Assembly (NCBI RefSeq): GCF_000768315.1
Contig: NZ_AQQX01000007.1
Span: 86,158-150,157 of the forward strand
Length of the DNA stretch: 64,000 bases
Direction of reading: 5' to 3'
Source: Pseudooceanicola atlanticus
GTDB taxonomy: Bacteria > Pseudomonadota > Alphaproteobacteria > Rhodobacterales > Rhodobacteraceae
The notes beneath the pieces are model-generated. The model had not been told where the DNA came from, made no database searches, and was given only the letters and a program-made list of their open reading frames with translations. A program made the position numbers and the translations under genes. Shown here in pieces: positions 15,757 through 24,307 of this stretch (position 1 is the stretch's first letter; every line of letters starts with the position of its first letter).

Positions 15757-17265
15757 ATGACCTATTTCCACCGTTTCCGGACGACCTTCGGGTCTGCCCT
15801 CGTGGCAGCCTCGCTGGCCGTGGCCGGGCCTGCCGCCATGGCGCAGGAGGGGCCGGAAGAACTGACCATCGCGCTGTCGGGTGACTTCCCGTCGCTGGAC
15901 CCCAGCAAGGACACCGCACCGATCGCGCTGAACTATCGCCTGAATGTCTTCGAGGCGCTGACGCAGATCGGCAAGGACGGTTCCGTCCTGCCGCGCGCCG
16001 CTGAATCCTGGGAGCATTCCGACGACCTGCTGACCTGGACCTTCAAACTGCGCGAAGGCATGCTGTTTCACAACGGCGAAGAGGTCGAGGCCGAAGACGT
16101 CGTCTGGACCGTCGAGCGCATCCTCGCGGACGACAAGACGCCCGTCCGCAACTTCCTCAAGCTGGTGGAAAGCGTCGAGGCGCTGGACAAGTACACCGTC
16201 CAGTTCACGGTGTCGCAGCCCTATGCGATCTTCGACCGTCAGACCAAGTACACCTACATCATGAGCAAGGACTACTGGGAAGAGGTTGGTGACGAAGGCT
16301 ATGCCACCGCGCCGATCGGTTCGGGTCCCTACAAGATGGTCGAGTGGATCAAGGACGACCGGATGGTCCTGGAACAGTTCGAGGATCACTACGGTGAGAA
16401 ATCCTCGGTCAAGAAGGCGACATTCCGTCCGATCCCGTCCGAGGCCGGTCGTGCAAACGCGCTGCTGTCGGGCGAAATTGACATCGTGCCGGAGCTGCCG
16501 CCGTCGCTGATGCCGATGCTGGAAGGCCAGGAAGGCCTGACCGTCGAAGCGGCACCGGGCTTCCGCGTGGCTTACCTGGCCATGGACCCGACCCAGCCGC
16601 CCTTCGATGATCCGATGGTCCGCGAAGCCGTGGATATTGCCATCGACCGCAACGCCATCGCCGACCGCCTGATGCGCGGCTCTGCCAAGGCAAGCGGTGT
16701 GATGATCCCGCCGGGCAACGAAGGCTACGAACCCGTTTTCGATCCTGTTGAATACGATCCCGAGCGTGCCGCGCAGCTGATCGCCGATTCTGGCTACGAC
16801 GGCGAGGAAATCTCGATCGACTATCCCAACAACAACGTTGCGATGGCGAACGAGCAGGCCCAGGCCATTGCCGGCTACCTGACCGAGGCGGGTCTGAATG
16901 TCACGCTGAATTCGCTGGAATTCACCGCGTTCTTCCCGCTCTGGATCCAGAACCAGCTGGACAAGATGCACTTCTTCGCCTTTGGGTCTTCGCAGTTCCA
17001 CGCGGAAACCGTTCTGGCCTCGATCTTCGAGGAAGGCGCACACAACTACCGCGCCGATCCTGAAATGAGCGCCCTGATCAAGGAACAGCGCCAGGAGGCC
17101 GACCCCGAGCGCCAGCAGGAACTGATCACCGAGGCGTTCCGCCTGGGCAACGCGGATCGTCAGTACATCCCGCTGTGGGACCTCTACATCGTCTACGGCG
17201 CCAAGACCGAAGTGGGCTACGAGCCCTATACCGACGGCATCGTCCGGCTCTACGCCTTCGACTGA
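15757..17265 (+). CDS. ABC transporter substrate-binding protein, family 5 (peptide/nickel type)
   Basis: A 502-aa exported protein starting at 15757 after GTAGGGAGA, with a signal peptide cleaved near AMAQEG (residues 27-32). The SBP_bac_5 features are FPSLDPSKDTAPIALNYRLN near the N-terminus and VWTVERILADDKTPVRNF further on. It has no permease next to it. The matching permease/ATPase operon at 31898-35714 lacks an SBP but carries the same operator, so the two are probably one importer. Family ligands include peptides, opines, glycosides and other small organics. Confidence 0.9.
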   Translation: MTYFHRFRTTFGSALVAASLAVAGPAAMAQEGPEELTIALSGDFPSLDPSKDTAPIALNYRLNVFEALTQIGKDGSVLPRAAESWEHSDDLLTWTFKLREGMLFHNGEEVEAEDVVWTVERILADDKTPVRNFLKLVESVEALDKYTVQFTVSQPYAIFDRQTKYTYIMSKDYWEEVGDEGYATAPIGSGPYKMVEWIKDDRMVLEQFEDHYGEKSSVKKATFRPIPSEAGRANALLSGEIDIVPELPPSLMPMLEGQEGLTVEAAPGFRVAYLAMDPTQPPFDDPMVREAVDIAIDRNAIADRLMRGSAKASGVMIPPGNEGYEPVFDPVEYDPERAAQLIADSGYDGEEISIDYPNNNVAMANEQAQAIAGYLTEAGLNVTLNSLEFTAFFPLWIQNQLDKMHFFAFGSSQFHAETVLASIFEEGAHNYRADPEMSALIKEQRQEADPERQQELITEAFRLGNADRQYIPLWDLYIVYGAKTEVGYEPYTDGIVRLYAFD

Positions 17266-17275
17266 GCCGAACCTG

Positions 17276-17308
17276 TCGGGGCGTGCTGCGGCGCGCCCCG
17301 ATTTTTTT
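17276..17308 (+). terminator. Rho-independent terminator after binding-protein gene
   Basis: TCGGGGCG (17276-17283) pairs with CGCCCCGA (17294-17301), followed by seven T at 17302-17308. It begins 11 bp after the stop codon. It probably limits read-through into the flavin hydroxylase gene, giving higher levels of the binding protein. Confidence 0.85.
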
Positions 17309-17363
17309 GACCCTCCCAATTTAACGAATGTTCACCCGGCGCGGTCCGGGCAGGAGTGACCCC

Positions 17364-18542
17364 ATGAGCGCATCCTCTGACCCCATTCTGATCGCCGGCG
17401 CCGGTATCGGCGGATTGTGTGCCGCTCTGGCTTTGCTGCGGGCGGGTCAGGATGTCCGCGTTCTGGAGCAGGCGCCGGAACTGGGCGAGGTCGGGGCCGG
17501 GCTGACCGTGCAGCCGAGCGCGACCCGGGCGGTCGACTTCCTGGGGCTGGGGGACGACCTGCGAGAGGTCGCAGATATGTCGGGTCAGCCCTATATCTTT
17601 CACTACCGTACCGGCGAACAGATCGGAGAGATCACCGGCGTCGGGAAGGTTACCGATGAGAACGGTGTCAGCTGGTATCACCGCATCCACCGGGCCGATT
17701 TCCACGCCATGTTGGTCGATGCGATCCGCGCCCTGTCACCCGGTGCGATCCGCCTCAACGCGCGCGTTGCGGGGGTGGAACAGGACGAGATCGGGGTTAG
17801 TGTCACGCTTGAAAATGGCGAGGTCCTGAAGGGACGCGCGCTGATCGGGGCGGACGGGTCACGCTCGACCGTGCGAAACTGCCTGTTCGACACTCCGATG
17901 CCTCAGTTCCGCGGGCAGGTGGCCTATCGCAGCCTGATCCCAATGGAACGTGTGGCCCATCTGCTGGAGGATCACCCGGCTGGCACCTATGTGGGACCCG
18001 GAGCGATCTTCAATCGTTATCCCGTGCGGCAGGGCAAATTGCTGAACTGCATCGGGATTGTGGAAACCGCTGCCTGGACTGAAGAGGGCTGGGCTTGTCC
18101 GGCCACCCGCGCGGAATTCCTGGAGAAGTTCGCGGGCTGGCACGAAAGCCTGACGGGCCTGATCCGCGAGGCGCCGGAAGAGGGTCTGTTCAAATGGGCG
18201 CTTTATGACCGCGAACCGTTGGCGGAATGGACCAAGGGCCGAATCACGCTTCTAGGCGACGCGGCCCATCCGATCCTGCCGTTCCTTGGGCTGGCCGGTG
18301 CCATGGCTGTCGAGGATGGCGTCGTTCTGGGACGCGCCATTGCCGCGACGCCGGATGATCTGCCCGGTGCGTTTGCCCGGTATGAGGCCGCCCGCAAACC
18401 GCGAACCGACGACATCTTCGAGAAGTCGAGAGAGCAGGGACGTATCTTCCAGGACCCGGATACGGATGGCTTCGCCAGCAAGAAGCGGCCCCATTCGGAC
18501 AAGACCCTGTTCGCATATGATCCGGCGACCGTGGCGATCTGA
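17364..18542 (+). CDS. FAD-dependent aromatic-ring hydroxylase (class A monooxygenase)
   Basis: A 392-aa flavoprotein starting at 17364 after CAGGAGTGACCCC. GAGIGG near residue 12 binds the ADP of FAD, the DG motif appears as LIGADGSRSTVR, and the GD motif as ITLLGDAAHPILPFLGLAGAM. The pattern resembles salicylate, 3-hydroxybenzoate 6- and 6-hydroxynicotinate 3-hydroxylases. It would use NAD(P)H and O2 to hydroxylate an aromatic or heteroaromatic acid. It lies downstream of the binding protein behind a terminator and shares the upstream operator, so it could be the first oxidative step. Confidence 0.9.
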   Translation: MSASSDPILIAGAGIGGLCAALALLRAGQDVRVLEQAPELGEVGAGLTVQPSATRAVDFLGLGDDLREVADMSGQPYIFHYRTGEQIGEITGVGKVTDENGVSWYHRIHRADFHAMLVDAIRALSPGAIRLNARVAGVEQDEIGVSVTLENGEVLKGRALIGADGSRSTVRNCLFDTPMPQFRGQVAYRSLIPMERVAHLLEDHPAGTYVGPGAIFNRYPVRQGKLLNCIGIVETAAWTEEGWACPATRAEFLEKFAGWHESLTGLIREAPEEGLFKWALYDREPLAEWTKGRITLLGDAAHPILPFLGLAGAMAVEDGVVLGRAIAATPDDLPGAFARYEAARKPRTDDIFEKSREQGRIFQDPDTDGFASKKRPHSDKTLFAYDPATVAI

Positions 18543-18563
18543 ACTGCGCCTTTTGGGAAACAA

Positions 18564-18609
18564 AGAAAAACCGCCCGGTGCATGTTCTGCATCGGGCGGT
18601 TTCTTTTTC
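18564..18609. terminator. Bidirectional Rho-independent terminator
   Basis: AAACCGCCCGGTGCA and TGCATCGGGCGGTTT form a long stem around a short loop, flanked by an A-run on the left and a T-run on the right. It fits exactly between the convergent hydroxylase gene (stop 18542) and FAD-oxidase gene (stop 18618). Confidence 0.9.
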
Positions 18610-18617
18610 GGTGACAC

Positions 18618-20216
18618 TCAATGATCGTCGCGCAACTCGAAGAGGTTCCCGGGGCTCATGATGCCATCCGGATCATGCAAGGCCTTCAACTGGCGCAGGA
18701 GCGTCTGAACCTCGGGCTGTCGGGTCTCGAAATAGGGGTATTTCTGACCGATCTGCACGTGCACGCCCCCAAGGTCCTTCCAATCGGCGAGGATCTCGTT
18801 CGAGAGGCGTTTGAGGACTGCGCGGGCTGCGGGATTGTCGTCGCGCCGTTTCAACGCGGCCTGTTCCGCGTCCGACATGAAATGCAGATGCAGGGGCAGC
18901 GGAGCATCCGGCCAACGGATCAGCGTTTCCACCCCGACAGCCGTTGGGCCATGGGTTGACAACAGGTAGCCATGGGCGATGCCATGCTGTTTCAGTTCGT
19001 CCTTCATGCGGGTGAAGACAGCCTCGGTCCGAGTGAAGGCCTCACCGCCACGAGAGTTCGGCACTACCGTATGCAACCAGGCCATGCGTTTTCCCGAGGG
19101 CGTCAGCAGGCTATTCATTGGCGGGAAAGGGATTTTCCGCATGACCCGCGGGACGGAGGCAGGCACGGCGCGGCCCCCGGCATCCTTCGCGATCTGGCGG
19201 ACGCGTTTGATCTTGCGGTTCGCCTCGTGTCGATCCTGCCCCTCGACGATGGTGTTCATCAGGTAGCCGATCTTGTTGGCAAACCGACGGCCTGACAGGC
19301 CGATCAGGGCGGCATCCCGCAGGCCGTGGGTCAGGCTGTTTGCTTCCGTCACCACCTGGCCGATGGTCTTGAGATCGGACAGGAACCCCTGGCTGGCCAT
19401 ACGGGTGCGGGCCGTGAACGGGTCGATACCGCTGCATTCACTGGCCAGAAGCTCTGCCCCGATCTGCGCCATGGCGCCCATCTGTGCGGCCGGGTCGTCG
19501 AATGAGAAGGAGGCATAAGCCTCTTCCTTCGCGGTCGGGATCAATTGCAGCGTGATCGCGGTCTTGATGCCGAAGGCACCGCAATCGCCCAGGAACATCC
19601 CGGTCAGGTCAGGGCCGTAATTGCGGAAGAAGGGGCTGGCGCGCCCAGTGGCCGAGGCCGATCCGGTGGTCAGAATCTCGGCCCGGCCTGTGACGACCCG
19701 CAGGCCAAGGACGGATTCCGCGGACCCGCCGCGCGATGCGGAGCCATAGAACTTTGCCCCTTGCGAGACAGAGCCACCGATGGTGGCGTGAAGTCCCGAA
19801 AACGTACCCCAGAAGGGCGTGGTCATGCCGTGCGGGCGCAGGGCGTCGCGCAGGGCAGACCATGTCACGCCGGGTTGCACGGTGACGAAGCGATCCGTCA
19901 GGTTCAGCTCGATGATCTCGGTCATGGCCGACAGGTCGACCAGCAGGCTGTGATCGTTCTTGGCCAGGTACCCGGCGGAATAGGACAACCCTCCGCCACG
20001 CATGTTCAGGCTGAAACCCAGTTCGCGCGCGGCCTGAACCAGCTTGACGACATCTGTTTCATCCCAAGGCCGCACCAACGCGGCGGGAAGGTGTTCTGCC
20101 CCGTAATAGACATCCGTTCCATACAGGGACAGATCGTCCGTGGTGATCGCCAGATTGGGCAGACGTGCGGTCAGGTCGTCGAGCGGCGCGGCAGAGCGGG
20201 GTTGGGCGGTCATCAT
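18618..20216 (-). CDS. FAD-binding oxidoreductase (PCMH/VAO-like)
   Basis: A 532-aa protein with an FAD-binding type 4 (PCMH) domain in about residues 40-220. It shows LVRPWDETDVVKLVQAA, the PGVTWSALRDAL stretch and GTFSGLHATIGGSVSQGAKFYG with its glycine-rich FAD contact. The C-terminal cap is like those of glycolate/lactate or 4-cresol-type oxidases. There is no obvious secretion signal. Its ATG overlaps the hydantoinase stop (TGATG). Likely role is oxidation of an alcohol or hydroxy acid; electron acceptor and substrate are unknown. Confidence 0.85.
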   Translation of the reverse strand: MMTAQPRSAAPLDDLTARLPNLAITTDDLSLYGTDVYYGAEHLPAALVRPWDETDVVKLVQAARELGFSLNMRGGGLSYSAGYLAKNDHSLLVDLSAMTEIIELNLTDRFVTVQPGVTWSALRDALRPHGMTTPFWGTFSGLHATIGGSVSQGAKFYGSASRGGSAESVLGLRVVTGRAEILTTGSASATGRASPFFRNYGPDLTGMFLGDCGAFGIKTAITLQLIPTAKEEAYASFSFDDPAAQMGAMAQIGAELLASECSGIDPFTARTRMASQGFLSDLKTIGQVVTEANSLTHGLRDAALIGLSGRRFANKIGYLMNTIVEGQDRHEANRKIKRVRQIAKDAGGRAVPASVPRVMRKIPFPPMNSLLTPSGKRMAWLHTVVPNSRGGEAFTRTEAVFTRMKDELKQHGIAHGYLLSTHGPTAVGVETLIRWPDAPLPLHLHFMSDAEQAALKRRDDNPAARAVLKRLSNEILADWKDLGGVHVQIGQKYPYFETRQPEVQTLLRQLKALHDPDGIMSPGNLFELRDDH

Positions 20217-21604
20217 CAGGCCGACAGCGACCGGCGCTGGTAGCGGCCATGCCCATCGGAGCCCTCTACGATGACCCCGTCACGGAACACCGCGCGTCCA
20301 CGGACCAGCGTGTCGGTCACCTTGCCGCGCATCGTCCAGCCTTCGTAGATCGAATAACCGGCATCGCTGAGCAGGCTGTCCTGGGTCACTTCGTATTCCG
20401 CGTCTAGATCGAGGATCGCGATATCAGCGTCGAAGCCGGGCCGGATCGCGCCCTTGCGCCCCCAGAGCCCCATGGACTTCGCCGGGACCTCGCACAGCAT
20501 GGACACGATCCGGTTGAGAGGTACGCCGCGCTTGTGGTGGCCTTCGGTCAGCATGACAGGAAGGATCGTCTCGAGACCCGGGCAGCCGGGGGATGCTTTC
20601 CAGATGCCGCCATCCTTGCCAGCGATGGTGCGGTGCACGTGGTCGCTGGCAATGGTATCGACATGGCCGTCGATGATCGCCTGCCACAGTGCGTCACAAT
20701 CTTCCTTTTCGCGCAGTGGCGGGTTGATCTTGCCGACGGTGCCCCGCTCCCAGGTGACGTCATGTGTCAGGTAGTGGGGGCAGGTCTCGATGGTGATGTC
20801 GACACCCTGCTGGCGTGCGGCCAGGGCGGCGTCGAAGGCCTCACCCGAAGAGGTGTGCACGACGTAGATCGGGGACCCGGCGGATTTACAGAGCCGCGAG
20901 GCGCGCTGGATCGCATCGGCTTCGACAAAGGGCGGACGGGTCGCATTCCAGGTCGCCAGGCCGCCTTTGCCCTCGGGGTCGTCCTTCATCACCTTTTCGC
21001 GCAGGTAATGGGCGACTTCGATGCTTTCAGGGTGGGGGCAGACCATGCCCCCATTGGCCGCGCAGGCCTCGGCCAGTCGGAAGAGGTAGGCGTCGTCGAT
21101 ATCCGGCAGGCCAAGTCGTTTGCCTTCGCCGTTTCGGTTGTTCATGAAAATCTTGAAGCTGGGCACGCCGTAGTCCGAGACGTATTTCGGCACGTTGGCC
21201 AGCTGATCCTCGGTCGAGATGATCAGGTGGTAGCCGAAATCGACGCGGGCGCCGGCCTCGGTCGTGGCGACGACATCGTCGAAGATGGTCGAAAGTTCCT
21301 CGGCGGCGAGCAGATAGGCGATGAACGTGGTCACGCCACCACTGGCAGCCGCCGCGGTTTCGCTGGCCGCATCAGATGCAGCGCGGGGGCGCGAGATGTC
21401 ATTGCCGTGGCCAAGGTGCACATGAACGTCCAGCGCGCCGGGCATGACGGTCTTGCCGCCCGCATCCAGCGTTTCCTTTGCTTCGACGGCGGTGCCGGGC
21501 TCCATCACCGCTGCGATCTTCCCGTCCTTGACGGCGATGTCGAGCGGGGCAGGGTCGTTGCCCGGCGTGATGACCAGGCCATTGATGATGAGAAGATCAA
21601 ACAT
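20216..21604 (-). CDS. Dihydropyrimidinase/hydantoinase/allantoinase-type amidohydrolase
   Basis: A 462-aa cyclic amidohydrolase. Metal ligands are visible: HVHLG near residue 61, the likely carboxylated Lys in SFKIFMN near 150, His in CPHPES, HTSSGEA and ETCPHYL, and Asp in IASDHVHRT near 315. These enzymes open cyclic amides such as hydantoins, dihydropyrimidines or allantoin. It is between the ICL/PEP-mutase-like gene (45 bp upstream) and the FAD oxidase gene. It is the best evidence for a nitrogen-containing ring intermediate in the pathway. All motif residues are present. Confidence 0.92.
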   Translation of the reverse strand: MFDLLIINGLVITPGNDPAPLDIAVKDGKIAAVMEPGTAVEAKETLDAGGKTVMPGALDVHVHLGHGNDISRPRAASDAASETAAAASGGVTTFIAYLLAAEELSTIFDDVVATTEAGARVDFGYHLIISTEDQLANVPKYVSDYGVPSFKIFMNNRNGEGKRLGLPDIDDAYLFRLAEACAANGGMVCPHPESIEVAHYLREKVMKDDPEGKGGLATWNATRPPFVEADAIQRASRLCKSAGSPIYVVHTSSGEAFDAALAARQQGVDITIETCPHYLTHDVTWERGTVGKINPPLREKEDCDALWQAIIDGHVDTIASDHVHRTIAGKDGGIWKASPGCPGLETILPVMLTEGHHKRGVPLNRIVSMLCEVPAKSMGLWGRKGAIRPGFDADIAILDLDAEYEVTQDSLLSDAGYSIYEGWTMRGKVTDTLVRGRAVFRDGVIVEGSDGHGRYQRRSLSA

Positions 21605-21648
21605 GGGGCCTCTCTTGATAACTTGAACGGATCGGGCGGGACGCGCGA

Positions 21649-22512
21649 TCAGGCGTACCGTTTTTCCAGCGCGTCATGGGCGTCCTTGCGGACAGAGTTC
21701 TGGCGTTCCTCGAAGCTGGCCAACTGGTCACGGACGCTTTCCAGCGATCCGGTTTCCTTGAGCGTGCCAAGGACGTCGGTGACAGAGCGCAGTGCGGCCT
21801 GCAGGGCGGCATTGGCAAAAAGCGCTGCGCCGAAATTCATCTGCTTCAGGTCATCGTGGCTCTGCGCCGGCGTTTTGCCGCCGAAGACATAATTGAAAAT
21901 CTGCGGCACGGGCAGTTCAGAGGCAATGCGGGCCAGATCTTCGCGCGTCTCGGGGGCCTCGACAAAGGTGACGTCGGCGCCTGCCTCGATGAACTTGTGC
22001 GCGCGCTCGAGAGCCTCTTCGATACCGTGCACCGCAATTGCATCGGTGCGGGCAACGATCTGGAAGTCATCATCCTGCCGCGCATCGGCGGCGGCGCGGA
22101 TCTTCTGCAGCATCTCATCTGTCGACACCACGGCCTTGCCTGCGAAGTGACCGCATTTCTTGGGGAAAACCTGATCTTCCAGTTGGATACCGGATGCGCC
22201 GGCGCGTTCATAGCTGCGCACGGTGCGGCCCACGTTGATCGCGTTGCCGAAGCCCGTATCGCCGTCCACCAGCAGCGGAATGTCGATTGCATCCGAAATT
22301 GCAGAGATATGGTCCGTCATCTCGGACATGGTGATCAGGCCAACATCGGGCGCGCCGAGATACATGTTGGTGACGCCTGCGCCCGAGATGTAGGCGCATT
22401 CATATCCAAGGTTTTCAATGACATTCGCGAACAGGGCATTGGGCGTGCCGGGCATGAGCGCGGCATCGCGTCTGGCGAAAATGGTTTTAAGTCGTGCGGC
22501 TTTCGTCGTCAC
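21649..22512 (-). CDS. Isocitrate lyase/PEP mutase superfamily protein
   Basis: A 287-aa TIM barrel. The ICL-superfamily motif appears as FPKKCGHFAGK near residue 117, with DGDTGFGNAINV binding metal near 83. The size fits methylisocitrate lyase, 2,3-dimethylmalate lyase or oxaloacetate decarboxylase rather than isocitrate lyase itself. It would split a substituted malate- or citrate-like acid to pyruvate or a 2-oxo acid plus a second acid. A paralogue is at 37182. It leads a three-gene minus-strand operon behind the operator at 22595. Confidence 0.9.
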   Translation of the reverse strand: MTTKAARLKTIFARRDAALMPGTPNALFANVIENLGYECAYISGAGVTNMYLGAPDVGLITMSEMTDHISAISDAIDIPLLVDGDTGFGNAINVGRTVRSYERAGASGIQLEDQVFPKKCGHFAGKAVVSTDEMLQKIRAAADARQDDDFQIVARTDAIAVHGIEEALERAHKFIEAGADVTFVEAPETREDLARIASELPVPQIFNYVFGGKTPAQSHDDLKQMNFGAALFANAALQAALRSVTDVLGTLKETGSLESVRDQLASFEERQNSVRKDAHDALEKRYA

Positions 22513-22594
22513 GCTGATGTCTCCTTAAGCAATTTGCTGGATCGCCTGATGCCACAATCCCTCGCTACTGGACACAGTCTTTATCCTGTGATGT

Positions 22595-22610
22595 AAACTG
22601 TCAACAGTTA
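22595..22610. promoter_or_regulatory. Operator copy 2 in divergent promoter
   Basis: AAACTGTCAACAGTTA matches the repeated palindrome in the opposite orientation (TTGACA reads on the minus strand). It lies between the divergent ICL-like gene (start 22512) and hydrolase gene (start 22651). A TATAAA at 22609-22614 could be a plus-strand -10 element, putting the operator inside that promoter. Confidence 0.75.
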
Positions 22611-22650
22611 TAAAGGCGAAACCGCCGAACCCAGGCTCAGAGGGACCCAG

Positions 22651-24279
22651 ATGACTGAAACTATGGCGCAGACCAAGTCCGACAATACCGGGGTCCGCAA
22701 GGGGTTTGTCGAAGCTGGCGGTGGTCTGCTGCATTACGTGCGGTGCGGGCAGGGGCCTGCGGTCGTGATGCTTCATGCCAGCCCGTGTTCGGCCAAGGTC
22801 ATGGCGCCGATCCAGGCCGCCTGGTCCGGCGAGTTCACGACATTTGCCTTCGACCTGCCAGGTTTCGGAATGTCCGACCTGCCGCAGGCGGATGACATCA
22901 CGATCGAACTTCTGGCCGACGTGATCGCCGAGGGGATGGACGCGCTCGGGATCAGCCAGGCGGCCCTCTATGGGCGGCATACCGGAGCCAGCGTTTGCCT
23001 GGCGCTGGCCCTGCAGCGACCCGACCTGGTGTCCATGATGCTGACCGATGGTCTGCCTGTTTTCGCGACGCCCTATTCCGAGGATCGCCTGAAGAAATAC
23101 CTTAAGCCGATTACCCCGTCTGGCGATGGCATGCACCTGCCATGGACCTTCTTCCGCTACCGGGACCAGCATATGTTCTGGCCTTGGGATGCTGCGGATA
23201 TCGACCATCGTTCGGATGCAGACCTGCCCGACGAACACTTCCTTCACCGTGGCGCGGTCGAGATGCTGGAGGCGGCCGAGACATATGTGCCGGTCTACAA
23301 ATCGGCTTTTCTCTACGACACTCTATCCCGCATCGGCGGCGTGTCCTGTCCGGCTTATTACGGCAATCGCCCGGGCGACAGCCAGTTCAAGACCATCCAG
23401 CATTACCCCGAAACGGCGGACATTCGTGTCATGCCGCGTGATCCCGCCGAAGCCGAATTGGCGGAGCTGGAATTGATCCGAAAGCATCCGGCAGAAGGTG
23501 CCGTGCCGGACTGGACGAGCCGGATCGGCACGGGTGGTGACAATCGGGATTACATCGCGACACGGCATGGGGTTGTCTATGCGATCGGAGCCAATCTGGG
23601 GGCCGAAGGGCTACCTCAACTGCTTCTCCCTGACATGCCGGGCGGCATCGACCTGCATAAGGCGCAAATCATAGCGGCATCGGAGACACGTCCCGTCATC
23701 GCGGTCGATCCCGGTGGGGTCGGTAACTCCGATATCGACGGGGTGGCAACTGTCGACAGGTGGTGCGAGCAGATTGACGACATCTTGAAGCATTTGGGTT
23801 GGGACCGGGTCGAGGTCATCGCAAATGGTCTGTCCGGTGCCCTCGCCTCAGAGTTCGCGGAAAGGGCTGGCGACCGTGTCGACAGCTTGCTGCTGCGCTC
23901 GCCTGCCTTGCTGAACGAAGAGGAGCGTGCGGGGTTCATCGCGAACCCTGCGCCTGAGGCGACGCCCCGCGCCGATGGCGGACATTTGCTGCCCGTTTGG
24001 CACCACCTGCGCGACCAGGAATTGTGGTGGCCTTGGTTCGACACGTCGCACGAGGCCGTCCGCACCAACCCGCCGCGGATTTCCGCCGCCACGCTGAACA
24101 AGCGCGCGGTCGCCATGTTGAAACAGGCACACCATTATCGACCCGTCTGGGCCGAGCTGATCAGCCGGGACGTCGCCGCGCAGATCGCTGCATTGCCGCA
24201 GCCTGTCCGCATCGAAACCGATCCGTCCGACATCTTCCACATCCCTGCGGCGCGAAACCTCACGGCCGCCGCGGCCTGA
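22651..24279 (+). CDS. Tandem alpha/beta-hydrolase-fold protein without Ser nucleophiles
   Basis: A 542-aa protein made of two similar halves. Half 1 (about 20-255) has HASPC (oxyanion region), AFDLPGFGMSD and the elbow GRHTG with His110 where Ser/Asp/Cys is expected. Half 2 (about 300-525) has AVDPGGVGNSD and the elbow ANGLS with Gly393. Both halves share RDQ..(F/W)WPW (171-179 and 454-462) followed by a related helix, showing an internal duplication. Ordinary alpha/beta-hydrolases are about half this length. It leads an operon with PaaK-like ligase, crotonase and amidohydrolase genes. Function is unknown; it could be a cofactor-free dioxygenase, a lyase or a binding protein. Confidence 0.85.
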   Translation: MTETMAQTKSDNTGVRKGFVEAGGGLLHYVRCGQGPAVVMLHASPCSAKVMAPIQAAWSGEFTTFAFDLPGFGMSDLPQADDITIELLADVIAEGMDALGISQAALYGRHTGASVCLALALQRPDLVSMMLTDGLPVFATPYSEDRLKKYLKPITPSGDGMHLPWTFFRYRDQHMFWPWDAADIDHRSDADLPDEHFLHRGAVEMLEAAETYVPVYKSAFLYDTLSRIGGVSCPAYYGNRPGDSQFKTIQHYPETADIRVMPRDPAEAELAELELIRKHPAEGAVPDWTSRIGTGGDNRDYIATRHGVVYAIGANLGAEGLPQLLLPDMPGGIDLHKAQIIAASETRPVIAVDPGGVGNSDIDGVATVDRWCEQIDDILKHLGWDRVEVIANGLSGALASEFAERAGDRVDSLLLRSPALLNEEERAGFIANPAPEATPRADGGHLLPVWHHLRDQELWWPWFDTSHEAVRTNPPRISAATLNKRAVAMLKQAHHYRPVWAELISRDVAAQIAALPQPVRIETDPSDIFHIPAARNLTAAAA

Positions 24280-24307
24280 CCAAGACCACCCCAACCGGAG
24301 AGACTGA

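Noticed and set aside
15583..17319. 578-codon minus-strand frame opposite the binding-protein gene
   Set aside because: The plus strand encodes a clear exported SBP; the antisense frame has no recognisable domain and spans the operator and a terminator.
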